A DNA stretch of 24,161 nt, taken from contig DIMT01000013.1 in the NCBI GenBank assembly GCA_002425705.1, positions 1-24,161 on the forward strand, in the 5' to 3' direction. This DNA is from Firmicutes bacterium UBA5559. GTDB taxonomy: Bacteria; Bacillota; Clostridia; Peptostreptococcales; Anaerovoracaceae. Each line of letters begins with the position of its first letter. The stretch's first letter is position 1. The translations under genes and the position numbers were made by a program. Below the pieces are notes generated by a model. It saw only the letters and a program-made list of their open reading frames with translations, had not been told where the DNA came from and did no database searches. Positions 1 to 6,521 of the stretch are shown here, one piece after another.

Positions 1-1274
1 TCGTTAACCCGATTTCCGTCAGTTGCTGCGTCAAACCAGCCTGCGAAGGTGTAGCCTGTCTTAGTGGCATTTGCCAACGTGATTGTTGCTGTAGCTACAT
101 TGTAGGTGGCCGGGTTGGTGACGTTATTTGTGCCGCCGTCCAGATTATAAGTGATGCTATAGCTCGGTGGCGCAAACACCGCTTTATTGTCATTCTTTAC
201 GGTAGCCACATAGGTAATGCCGCCATAGTTTGCCGATGTAGCAGTTCCTCCACTTGAACCGGGCAGATAGACATACACCTTGCCCGTACCGGACTCCAAA
301 ATGCTCTTTGTGCCGGTCATATTGTAAGTATAAGCACTGCCGTTGCTGGTAAAGGTCATAGAGTTTACGTCAATATCGCCTGTTGTATCTCCCGCAATGG
401 GAATGACGGCCTGGTAGACATTTGCTACGCCGTTTGTCGGTGGTCCACCGATGGAGCTTGCCTTTACGTTGCCACCGGTGATTGTGATGTTGGTGCTGCC
501 GGTGCCGTTGCCACCCTTGCCGATGCCTTCTGCGTAACCGGTGGCGATGGCATTGACCGTGCCGCCGCTGATGGTAATGTTACTTCCGGTGCTCCAGCTG
601 CCGCCGCCAATGCCCGCGCCCATGTTGCCTCCGGTGGCGTTTACGGTGCCGCCGGTGATGGTAATACTGCTGCCGGTGGCCTGATGGCCGCCGCCGATGC
701 CCGCGCACCTCTGGCCGCCGATGGCGTTTACGGTGCCGCCGGCGATAGTGATATAACTGCCAGCCTTTTTGTACCCGCCGCCGATGCCGCTACCAGCATA
801 GTTGAAGTCGTCTTTACCAATGGCGTTCAGCGTCCCTGTACCGTCGATGGTCAGCATGGTACCCTCGGCCGTGGTATCCTTTTGCAAGCCGGCACATTCG
901 AGGCCGCTTTTTAATGTGTTCGTACTGCCGGTGGCAAGCGTGATATTCACTTCACCGGCAGAGGAGGTGATTCTGAACGCCGCTGTATATTCAGTGCTGC
1001 TCACATCAATATTCACGCCGTTTAGCGTGATGTTCGCTACCGAGGTGACCTCGATGCGGTCGGTGGTGGATGAGCCCACTCCGGCCGTCTGCGAAATCGT
1101 GACGGGCGCGGCAGACGAAACCGTGAGAACGCCGCCCTCATAACTTACGCCGCTCAAGTTATCACCGGTTACCGTAAATTCTCCATAGGTGCCCTCCGCC
1201 GCCAGCGCCACGGCTGGAAACATCGCTGCCACCATGCATACCACCATTAGAATGCTCAATATTCTCTTCTTCAT
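1..1274 (-). CDS. Secreted repeat protein with beta-helix-like repeats and an InlB-type repeat (partial, 3' end off the left edge)
   Basis: The frame stays open from the ATG at 1274 to the window edge, giving 424 residues without a stop. Residues 1-25 form a signal peptide (MKKR, hydrophobic core, ending VALA before AEG), so the product is exported. Residues 26-160 are Thr/Val/Ser-rich beta-strand sequence. Residues 163-278 hold four tandem units of exactly 29 residues, each opening GIGGG or GIGKG and containing ITI.GGTVNA, which suggests a right-handed beta-helix. Residues 372-415 (SITYNLDGG ... GYTFAGWFD) match the InlB B-repeat / Listeria-Bacteroides repeat family of surface proteins, so more repeats or a cell-wall anchor probably lie beyond the edge. 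The ATG follows AGGAGG by 10 nt and overlaps the TAA of the 74-residue gene upstream (TAATG). The role is inferred as surface adhesion or carbohydrate contact; no catalytic motif is visible. Confidence 0.85.
   Translation of the reverse strand, partial: MKKRILSILMVVCMVAAMFPAVALAAEGTYGEFTVTGDNLSGVSYEGGVLTVSSAAPVTISQTAGVGSSTTDRIEVTSVANITLNGVNIDVSSTEYTAAFRITSSAGEVNITLATGSTNTLKSGLECAGLQKDTTAEGTMLTIDGTGTLNAIGKDDFNYAGSGIGGGYKKAGSYITIAGGTVNAIGGQRCAGIGGGHQATGSSITITGGTVNATGGNMGAGIGGGSWSTGSNITISGGTVNAIATGYAEGIGKGGNGTGSTNITITGGNVKASSIGGPPTNGVANVYQAVIPIAGDTTGDIDVNSMTFTSNGSAYTYNMTGTKSILESGTGKVYVYLPGSSGGTATSANYGGITYVATVKNDNKAVFAPPSYSITYNLDGGTNNVTNPATYNVATATITLANATKTGYTFAGWFDAATDGNRVN
441..788 (-). repeat. 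Four tandem 87-bp coding repeats (29-residue units)
   Basis: Inside the surface protein the units begin at residues 163, 192, 221 and 250, an exact 29-residue period. Each has GIGGG (GIGKG in the last), then GS..ITI.GG and TVNA or NVKA. The DNA repeats are diverged, so this is protein repetition and not a recent duplication. Confidence 0.85.
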
Positions 1275-1498
1275 TATTTCCCTTCCTCCTGTCTTGTACT
1301 CTTATATCTGCATACGCCCTTCTGCGTTGGATGCTCGGTGAAAATGCCGAAGTCTCCATATTGGCAGTACCAGCACTCCCGGGCGGAGAAAAGCCGGTCC
1401 GGATCCTGTTCAAAATCGTCGCAGAAGTCACTGCGTCCTATGGCAAGCCTGTCGCCCCTCCTATATACCTCATTGGTTTTGTCTTCGGGTCCTATCAT
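1274..1498 (-). CDS. Small four-cysteine protein, unrecognised, coupled to the surface protein
   Basis: This 74-residue protein is not one I can name. Four cysteines stand out: C26, then C42-x2-C45 (ECWYCQYGDF), then C63 (KGVCRY). The arrangement could hold a metal ion or form disulfides. No signal peptide or membrane segment is visible, so it is probably cytoplasmic. The ATG at 1498 lies 9 nt after AAAGGA. Its stop codon TAA shares a base with the ATG of the secreted repeat protein (TAATG), which predicts translational coupling. A TATAAT element at 1539-1544 could serve the pair. The aromatic and cysteine-rich core argues for a real gene over a chance frame, but homology was not checked. An overlapping 89-residue frame at 1162-1431 is judged to be a shadow. 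Confidence 0.6.
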   Translation of the reverse strand: MIGPEDKTNEVYRRGDRLAIGRSDFCDDFEQDPDRLFSARECWYCQYGDFGIFTEHPTQKGVCRYKSTRQEEGK

Positions 1499-1538
1499 CT
1501 TAAAAAATCCTTTCTTTAAAGCTAATTTCCCTGTCCCG

Positions 1539-1544
1539 ATTATA
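1539..1544 (-). promoter_or_regulatory. Candidate -10 element (TATAAT) for the small-protein/surface-protein pair
   Basis: TATAAT on the minus strand lies about 40 nt upstream of the ATG at 1498. It directly follows the U-tract of the kinase terminator, so any -35 would lie within the terminator hairpin, where no good TTGACA match is seen. The assignment rests on the -10 alone. Confidence 0.4.
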
Positions 1545-1545
1545 T

Positions 1546-1575
1546 AAAAAAACCACGACCGAAAACCGATCGTGG
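1546..1575 (-). terminator. Rho-independent terminator of the response regulator/kinase unit
   Basis: On the minus strand CCACGA pairs with TCGTGG, with three further pairs inside (one G-T) and a 5-nt loop. Seven T residues follow. It lies 48 bp past the kinase stop codon and separates the two-component unit from the surface-protein pair. Confidence 0.85.
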
Positions 1576-1622
1576 CATAATTGCAGAAAATATGGCGTAA
1601 ATGTCGAGTCCTGTCGGGCTCA

Positions 1623-2942
1623 TTAGGTTTGTTGGGTCAGGTGGAGTAAAACACGGGTTCGGAATACACCATCCTGTGCGGTAAATTCCACCATGCCCTT
1701 GTATCGTTCGGCGGCGTAGGCAATACTTCTTGTTCCAGCACCTCCTCCGGGCTTCTTCGATAAGGGGAAGCCATCTTCAAAAACAATGTCGCCTTGGCAT
1801 GAGTTTTCTATAACAATGCGAAGCTTTCCGGCACCGTTATAAACGGAGTAAGCAATCTTTACTTTGACAAATCGCTCCATCCCATCAGAGCATCGCAGAC
1901 AGCCCTCAACCCCATTCTCAAAGGAGTTCGCAAGAATCCCAACCAGGGCGACTTCATCCATAGGAAGGCTCTGAGGAATACTCGCTTCTATTTCGGTTCG
2001 GATGCCGTTTTCCCTGGCCCGGGTTAACCATCTTGACAGGATGGCATTCGCCGCCGGGTGTTCACAGACACCGGCAAGATCCAGGGCTTCCGTCCTCTGG
2101 GTCTGTATATTCAAATAGGAAACCGCTTCTTGTATTTTCCCTGCTCCGAGCATTCCCAGAAGTGTATCGTAATGATGACGAAGATCATGGCGATCACGGC
2201 GGGCGGCATTGACAGCGTGTTTCTGTTCCTCTATCTGTTCCTCCCACATTTTGTTTTGCTGGGCAAGTATTCTTTCCCTTTCATGTCCTTCATACTTTTC
2301 CACGATGGCGTTGATGGACCGGAAAATCAGCCAGTAAACGCCGAAAAAAACCAGATAAGAGCTGGCGACCAGATACCAGCGGTTATCTGCTTCATACCAG
2401 TAGAACCGTGGAACATAGAGGATAACGACCTCCAGTACATAGAAGAAGAAGGCTGCGAGAGTGATTAAATGCCATTCTTTTCCCAGAATATCCACCAGTC
2501 TGCGGAAGCGGGGGCGCAGATATTTAAAATTGAAAAATAAGACAGCACCAAACAGTACGGTTCGGTTAAGCAAATACTGCACTTGATAGACAAGGCCGGA
2601 ATCTTCCGTAGTGCAAAGATCCGAAAGGTAGGTGATGCCAAGGTAGAGATTGAACTGAGTGAACATGACAAAAAGGGAAATAGCCCATTTGTCCGCGGAG
2701 CAGATCATAATCAAAAGCAGACACAACCCGATTTGCACGGGTATGATCAATCGTTCCGCCAGCTCCTGCCCATACAGGAAAAGAACGGCGCAATATGCTC
2801 CGGCAACCACAATAAAAATTGCAGAAGTAATTGCAATCCTTTTTCCTCTCGGTTCCTTGAACTTGATCAGCGAAAAGAAAAACAAACAGATATAAGCTGC
2901 CGTCTGTAAAAACCGAAAGAGCACCAATATGACTGTCAACAA
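1623..2942 (-). CDS. GHKL-type sensor histidine kinase (AgrC/LytTR-system class)
   Basis: A 439-residue membrane sensor kinase. About seven hydrophobic segments span residues 1-28, 36-58, 65-82, 85-106, 122-138, 157-178 and 189-212, so the sensing part is mostly within the membrane. A charged coiled-coil linker runs over 213-245. The phospho-acceptor is probably His252 in RHDLRHH. The ATP-binding N-box is ILANSFENGVEGC (336-348) and the glycine-rich box is GGGAGTRSIAYAAERYKG (399-416). This layout is typical of kinases that signal to LytTR regulators, and such a regulator ends 18 bp upstream. The start is TTG at 2942, with TTG again as codon two, behind a G-rich AAGGGGG site about 10 nt upstream. 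No AgrB- or AgrD-like peptide gene is adjacent, so the signal is unknown. Confidence 0.88.
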   Translation of the reverse strand: MLTVILVLFRFLQTAAYICLFFFSLIKFKEPRGKRIAITSAIFIVVAGAYCAVLFLYGQELAERLIIPVQIGLCLLLIMICSADKWAISLFVMFTQFNLYLGITYLSDLCTTEDSGLVYQVQYLLNRTVLFGAVLFFNFKYLRPRFRRLVDILGKEWHLITLAAFFFYVLEVVILYVPRFYWYEADNRWYLVASSYLVFFGVYWLIFRSINAIVEKYEGHERERILAQQNKMWEEQIEEQKHAVNAARRDRHDLRHHYDTLLGMLGAGKIQEAVSYLNIQTQRTEALDLAGVCEHPAANAILSRWLTRARENGIRTEIEASIPQSLPMDEVALVGILANSFENGVEGCLRCSDGMERFVKVKIAYSVYNGAGKLRIVIENSCQGDIVFEDGFPLSKKPGGGAGTRSIAYAAERYKGMVEFTAQDGVFRTRVLLHLTQQT

Positions 2943-2960
2943 ACCGCTAAGCCCCCCTTA

Positions 2961-3689
2961 TCAGCGATCGCAGCTGTAATCCATGTACCGTCCCTTGAAA
3001 TCCGCGAATATACGGCTGAGCATGGGGATTTTGGCACCGGTGGAAAAAACCACATTCCTGGATGTAAGTTCAACGATATAGTCCATATTTACAATGTAAG
3101 TGCTGCCGCATTTGTAAAAACGAGGTTCTGCTTCAAGCAATTGGAACAGCTCAATTGAAGTTTTGCGGACACGGATTATCGAGCCGTCCGACAAATATAT
3201 TTTTTGCACATGGCTGTCTGTTTCCGAGTATATGAGCCTGCTCAAGTCTATGCGACGGATTCCATCCGTTGATTTGAGCGTAACAGAAGCTTCCTTTTTC
3301 ATTGCAACCTTATCCATCACCTTCTCCAGAGCTGCAAAGAATTCATTTTCCGAATAAGGTTTCACCAGATAATGGGCGGCGTCTAAAGAAAAGGCATCCA
3401 CCGCATGGTCCCGGGATGTGGTCAGAAAGATAATCTGGCATTGATCACCCATATCCCGCAATTCCCTGGCTGCCTCCGTGCCCATAATGCCCGGCATATA
3501 GATGTCGAGCAAGAGCATATCAAATCCCCCCTTTTCCGCTGCATGAGTAAGGAGTTCCAGCGGAGAGGAAAAGGATTGGATTTTTATTTCAACGGGTATA
3601 TGCTCTCGGGCATATTTCGCGAGCAGATCACCAGCCCGTTCAAGCTCCCGGGGCATATCATCACAGATGGCAATACGAAGCAGGACCAT
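2961..3689 (-). CDS. LytTR-family response regulator
   Basis: A two-domain regulator of about 242 residues. The N-terminal receiver domain has the acidic pair in IAICDD, the phospho-acceptor Asp in LLLDIYMPG, the conserved Thr in IIFLTT and Lys in LVKPY. The C-terminal LytTR DNA-binding domain begins near residue 140 (LIYSETDSHVQKIYL) and contains FYKCGSTYIVNMDYIV and LSRIFADFKGRYMDY. It should be phosphorylated by the adjacent GHKL kinase and bind DNA as LytTR proteins do. The start is uncertain: AGGAGG at 3692-3697 is only 2 nt from the ATG at 3689 and overlaps a GTG at 3692. A CTG at 3683 sits 8 nt away and would give MLRIAICDD, the usual N-terminus of this class. The gene begins just after the terminator of the pseudouridine synthase gene. 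Confidence 0.9.
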   Translation of the reverse strand: MVLLRIAICDDMPRELERAGDLLAKYAREHIPVEIKIQSFSSPLELLTHAAEKGGFDMLLLDIYMPGIMGTEAARELRDMGDQCQIIFLTTSRDHAVDAFSLDAAHYLVKPYSENEFFAALEKVMDKVAMKKEASVTLKSTDGIRRIDLSRLIYSETDSHVQKIYLSDGSIIRVRKTSIELFQLLEAEPRFYKCGSTYIVNMDYIVELTSRNVVFSTGAKIPMLSRIFADFKGRYMDYSCDR

Positions 3690-3707
3690 CACCTCCTATA
3701 TCCTACA

Positions 3708-3744
3708 ATAAAAAAGCAGGGCGGGCAGCCTTAACTGTCCGCCC
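3708..3744 (-). terminator. Rho-independent terminator of the pseudouridine synthase gene
   Basis: On the minus strand GGGCGG-A-CAG pairs with CTG-C-CCGCCC around a 6-nt loop. TGC and six T residues follow. It sits about 11 bp past the stop codon. Only about 20 bp separate it from the response regulator start, so that gene may depend partly on read-through. Confidence 0.85.
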
Positions 3745-3754
3745 CAATATGTGT

Positions 3755-4459
3755 TTAAGAATTCTTCAGGTACTCTACCTCTTTCGGCGTCAACTTCCGG
3801 TAATGGCCCTCTTTCAGGTGCCCCATCCGCAGGTCACCGATAGCGATCCGTTCCAGTTCCATGACCTTATTGCCCACCGCCGCAAACATCTTGCGAACCT
3901 GCCGGTTCCGTCCCTCAAAGATCTGGATTTCCACAATGGCGGAACGGTCTCCCTGTTTGATCACGGAAACCCGGGCCGGCGAAGTGACAAACCCTCCAAT
4001 GTCGATGCCCTTGGCCAGCTTGGCCACCTTTTCACTGGACAGGTGACCGGATACCCGGGCACGGTAGGTTTTGTAAACCTTGTGCTGGGGATGCATCAGC
4101 CGTTGGGCCAGATCCCCGTCATTGGTCATCAGCAGGAGGCCGGAGGTGTTAAAGTCCAGTCGCCCCACTGGAAACAGTCTCTCTTCGATATCCGACAGCA
4201 GATCGGTCACCATGGGCCTCCCCTTTTCATCGGCCATGGAGGTGATGAAGCCCTTGGGCTTATTGAGCATGATGGTAACGAATTTTTTCGCTGCCTTGAT
4301 GGGCCGGCCGTTGACCTCCACCTGATCCTCTTCCCCCACATCGACGCCCATTTCCCGGACCGTCTGTCCATTGATCTTCACATTACCGTTGGCAACCAGC
4401 TCATCGGCTTTTCTCCGGCTGGCCACTCCAGCCTGAGCAATATATTTATTCAGTCTCAT
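3755..4459 (-). CDS. Pseudouridine synthase, RsuA/RluB family
   Basis: A 234-residue enzyme that isomerises a uridine in ribosomal RNA to pseudouridine. An N-terminal S4 RNA-binding domain spans about residues 1-60 (MRLNKYIAQAGVASRRKADE). The catalytic domain follows, with the family motif GRLDFNTSGLLLMTNDGDLA, whose Asp is the catalytic residue. Near the C-terminus is FEGRNRQVRKMF, typical of this family. The size fits RluB, which in known bacteria modifies 23S rRNA in the peptidyl-transferase region, but RsuA-type specificity cannot be excluded. I chose ATG at 4459 over GTG at 4477 because family members start MRLNKYIA; the ribosome binding site is weak (TGAGGA about 12 nt upstream). It has its own possible promoter and terminator and appears monocistronic. 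Confidence 0.93.
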   Translation of the reverse strand: MRLNKYIAQAGVASRRKADELVANGNVKINGQTVREMGVDVGEEDQVEVNGRPIKAAKKFVTIMLNKPKGFITSMADEKGRPMVTDLLSDIEERLFPVGRLDFNTSGLLLMTNDGDLAQRLMHPQHKVYKTYRARVSGHLSSEKVAKLAKGIDIGGFVTSPARVSVIKQGDRSAIVEIQIFEGRNRQVRKMFAAVGNKVMELERIAIGDLRMGHLKEGHYRKLTPKEVEYLKNS

Positions 4460-4527
4460 CCTACTTGTGTTCCTCACTTATCTTGTTGATGCCGTTTCCA
4501 TTGTCCGGCTGTTGAAATTTCTTATCC

Positions 4528-4556
4528 ATTGTAATATATTTTCCCAAAAAACACAA
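4528..4556 (-). promoter_or_regulatory. Possible promoter of the pseudouridine synthase gene
   Basis: TACAAT (4528-4533) is preceded by TTGTGT (4551-4556) at a 17-nt spacing. The -35 is poor (3 of 6) and lies in the U-tract of the small-gene terminator. A start near 4521 would give a leader of about 60 nt. Confidence 0.35.
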
Positions 4557-4580
4557 GCAACCCCGGAAATCCGGAGCTGC
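4546..4580 (-). terminator. Rho-independent terminator of the 49-residue gene
   Basis: A 10-bp stem on the minus strand (GCAGCTCCGG with CCGGGGTTGC, two G-T pairs) closes an ATTT loop. TTGTGTTTTTT follows. It starts about 30 bp after the stop codon at 4611. Confidence 0.88.
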
Positions 4581-4610
4581 ACCTATTTCTTTATCCGTTT
4601 AATCCCGGCT

Positions 4611-4760
4611 TTAGTGATAGCCGACGATCACCTTTTGAATGTTTTCATTCCATTCAGGAACAGGAGAAACCTTCTCCCCTTTGTTTCTATCTTCTATATC
4701 CTTCGTGCAGTTGTCCTGCTTCCGCTGATCCTGGCAGGCTGCTCCCACTTTATTTTCCAT
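4611..4760 (-). CDS. 49-residue hydrophilic protein, unrecognised, with its own promoter and terminator
   Basis: I do not recognise this protein. It is 49 residues, highly charged and polar (MENKVGAACQDQRKQ at the start, ENIQKVIVGYH at the end), with two cysteines (C9 and C18). There is no signal peptide or membrane segment, so a cytoplasmic role is expected. Support for a real gene is strong for its size: GGAGG 7 nt before the ATG at 4760, a sigma-A promoter 37 nt further upstream, and a 10-bp terminator shortly after the stop. A 65-residue form starting at 4808 is possible in frame, but its start would fall upstream of or at the predicted transcript start, so I reject it. It stands alone between the purine operon and the pseudouridine synthase gene. 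Confidence 0.68.
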   Translation of the reverse strand: MENKVGAACQDQRKQDNCTKDIEDRNKGEKVSPVPEWNENIQKVIVGYH

Positions 4761-4796
4761 TGGTATTCCTCCGTTCTTGCTCTTCATTACTTTATT

Positions 4797-4825
4797 ATGA
4801 TAACGCAATAAATCTAGAAAGTCAA
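4797..4825 (-). promoter_or_regulatory. Sigma-A promoter of the 49-residue gene
   Basis: TTGACT (-35, 4820-4825) and TATCAT (-10, 4797-4802) are separated by exactly 17 nt. Each matches consensus at 5 of 6 positions. Transcription would begin near 4790, giving a leader of about 30 nt that contains the GGAGG site. Confidence 0.75.
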
Positions 4826-4853
4826 GAGAAAAGAGGGAACGGCTCTGGTTCCC
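4826..4853 (-). terminator. Probable terminator at the end of the purine operon
   Basis: GGGAAC and GTTCCC form a 6-bp stem with a 7-nt loop, followed by TCTTTTCT on the minus strand. It lies 25 bp past the ylxP stop and just before the promoter of the 49-residue gene. The stem is short, so termination may be partial. Confidence 0.6.
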
Positions 4854-4878
4854 CCTACCTTTTCAAAGATTTCTGGGT

Positions 4879-5160
4879 CTAAAGGATTTCCCGGTCGATC
4901 TTCACGATTTCCGCTTCAGTATTTTCTTCGATGAAATACAGCACATTGTCCAGGATGCTGTTGCAGTGGGAGGTTTCATCGGTAACACAGGCGATCCCCA
5001 GCACAATAGTCTGGTGAACGTCCTGAGCATCCACCTCAGCGATGGATATGTTGAATTTGTTACCGGCCTTCCCGCAGATGCTTTTCACCACCATCCGCTT
5101 TTCTTTCAGAGAATGGACCCAGGGAACGTAAAATTTAATAGTCATGGCTCCGACGATCAT
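4879..5160 (-). CDS. ylxP: DUF503 family protein (YlxP-like)
   Basis: This 93-residue protein matches the YlxP/DUF503 family over its length. Landmarks are MIVGAMTIKFYVP, the motif HSLKEKRMVVKSI, SIAEVDAQDVHQ, and the C-terminal FIEENTEAEIVKIDREIL. The family is a small ferredoxin-like alpha/beta fold of unclear function. In many Bacillota its gene sits in the nusA-infB-rbfA region, which suggests a ribosome or RNA link. Here it is the last gene of the purine operon, 25 bp after purD, with AAGGAGG placed well before the ATG. The symbol is used by family resemblance only. Confidence 0.85.
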   Translation of the reverse strand: MIVGAMTIKFYVPWVHSLKEKRMVVKSICGKAGNKFNISIAEVDAQDVHQTIVLGIACVTDETSHCNSILDNVLYFIEENTEAEIVKIDREIL

Positions 5161-5185
5161 GATTCTGCCTCCTTCCCGGTACGTT

Positions 5186-6481
5186 TCATATCAACATGCC
5201 GATATCCTTCCGGTACTGGGCTCCCTCAAAATGGATTTTTTGCACATTGCGATAGGCTTTTTCCCGGGCCTCCTCGTGGGTCGCCCCAAGGGCTGTGACA
5301 CCAAGGACTCTTCCCCCTGCGGTGATGATTTCCCGCCGATCTCCATGAATCGCAGAACCTGTTCCGGCATGAAAAACCAGGACATCTTGATCCACTTCAT
5401 CCAGACCTTCGATTTTTTGGCCCTTCTGGTAAGGCCCCGGATACCCGCCGGCTGCCATTACAACACAGACCGCCCGCCGATCCGACCAGCGAATCCTCAG
5501 ATCAGCCAGCCGGTTCTCGGTCACCGCCAGAAAAATCTCCAGCAAGTCCGACTCCAGCCTTGGCAGGATAGACTGGGTTTCCGGATCGCCGAAACGGTTA
5601 TTGAACTCAATCACCTTGGGAGCACCCTCCCGAATCATCAGGCCAACGAACAAGACGCCCCGAAAACGAAGCCCGTCTTCCTGGAAACCCTTCAGAGTAG
5701 GTTCCAGTATTTCTTTTCGTATCCGTTCCTTCAACTCATCGTCAAAGATCAGACTGGGAGAGTACGTTCCCATCCCGCCGGTATTGGGGCCCTTGTCCCC
5801 GTCAAAAATTCGTTTATAATCCTGGGCCGGTTCCATGGGCACGATGGTGTTTTCATCCACAAAGCAAAGAACCGATGCTTCGATTCCCTCCAGGTATTCT
5901 TCCACCACCACCCGATCTCCAGACTGTCCAAATACCCGGTCTCCCATGATTTCTTCCATGGCCTTCAGGGCTTCCTCTTCGGTTTCGGCTATGATGACCC
6001 CTTTGCCCGCTGCCAGGCCATCCGCCTTGATGACCATGGGCCATCCGAAAATGCCTAAATCCTTTTTCAAGGTTTCCAGCTCGGTATATTCCTTGTAGCC
6101 GGCCGTCGGGATTCGGTGACGTTCCAGGAATTGTTTGGTAAAGGCCTTGCTGGCCTCCAGCCGGGCACAAGCCTTATTGGGTCCGAAGGCCCGGATTCCG
6201 GATTTCTCCAGTTCATCCACCAAGCCCATGGCCAAAGGCACTTCCGGTCCCACCACCACCAGATCCATTTGATTTTCTCTGGAAAAGGCAACAATCCCAT
6301 CCACATTTTCCGCTGCCAGATCTATGCATTCCGCCAGAGCAGCAATGCCCCCGTTGCCCGGAGCACACCAAAGCTTCTGCACTCCCGGGCTCTGAACCAG
6401 TTTCCAGCAGATGGCATGTTCCCGGCCGCCTCCACCTACCACCAAAACCCGAAGGCCTCCTCGATCTTCTGTTTTCGTCAT
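5186..6481 (-). CDS. purD: Phosphoribosylamine-glycine ligase (GAR synthetase)
   Basis: A 431-residue cytoplasmic enzyme that joins glycine to phosphoribosylamine using ATP, the second step of purine synthesis. It has the N-terminal LVVGGGGREHAI loop, then ARLEASKAFTKQFL, the ATP-grasp segment MVIKADGLAAGKGVI, VVEEYLEGIEASVL, the substrate motif GPNTGGMGTYSP and the metal-binding IEFNNRFGDPETQ. The length is normal. I start it at the ATG at 6481 (MTKTEDRGG, then the nucleotide loop). Its ribosome binding site is weak (GAAAGG about 13 nt upstream). A 35-residue in-frame extension upstream overlaps purH and resembles no PurD sequence. It lies 40 bp after purH. Its substrate is chemically unstable, so co-expression with the upstream PurF makes sense. 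Confidence 0.96.
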   Translation of the reverse strand: MTKTEDRGGLRVLVVGGGGREHAICWKLVQSPGVQKLWCAPGNGGIAALAECIDLAAENVDGIVAFSRENQMDLVVVGPEVPLAMGLVDELEKSGIRAFGPNKACARLEASKAFTKQFLERHRIPTAGYKEYTELETLKKDLGIFGWPMVIKADGLAAGKGVIIAETEEEALKAMEEIMGDRVFGQSGDRVVVEEYLEGIEASVLCFVDENTIVPMEPAQDYKRIFDGDKGPNTGGMGTYSPSLIFDDELKERIRKEILEPTLKGFQEDGLRFRGVLFVGLMIREGAPKVIEFNNRFGDPETQSILPRLESDLLEIFLAVTENRLADLRIRWSDRRAVCVVMAAGGYPGPYQKGQKIEGLDEVDQDVLVFHAGTGSAIHGDRREIITAGGRVLGVTALGATHEEAREKAYRNVQKIHFEGAQYRKDIGMLI

Positions 6482-6521
6482 AACTTCAAAGCAACCTTTC
6501 TTCTCATACAGGAGTATCCAA

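Noticed and set aside
441..788. Regular repeats considered as a CRISPR array or minisatellite
   Set aside because: The period is 87 bp, the DNA copies are diverged, and the regularity is at protein level (29 residues) within an open secreted-protein frame.
1162..1431. 89-residue minus-strand frame overlapping the small protein and the surface gene start
   Set aside because: It overlaps both better-supported frames out of phase and has no recognisable domain; its own start lacks a clear ribosome binding site.
3749..4489. 246-residue plus-strand frame opposite the pseudouridine synthase gene
   Set aside because: The minus strand encodes a clear RsuA/RluB enzyme with catalytic motif; the plus frame is low-similarity shadow.
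4461..4529. 22-codon frame (MDKKFQQP...) ending just before the pseudouridine synthase ATG, considered as a leader peptide
   Set aside because: It has no Shine-Dalgarno site and its ATG overlaps the predicted -10 element, upstream of the likely transcript start.
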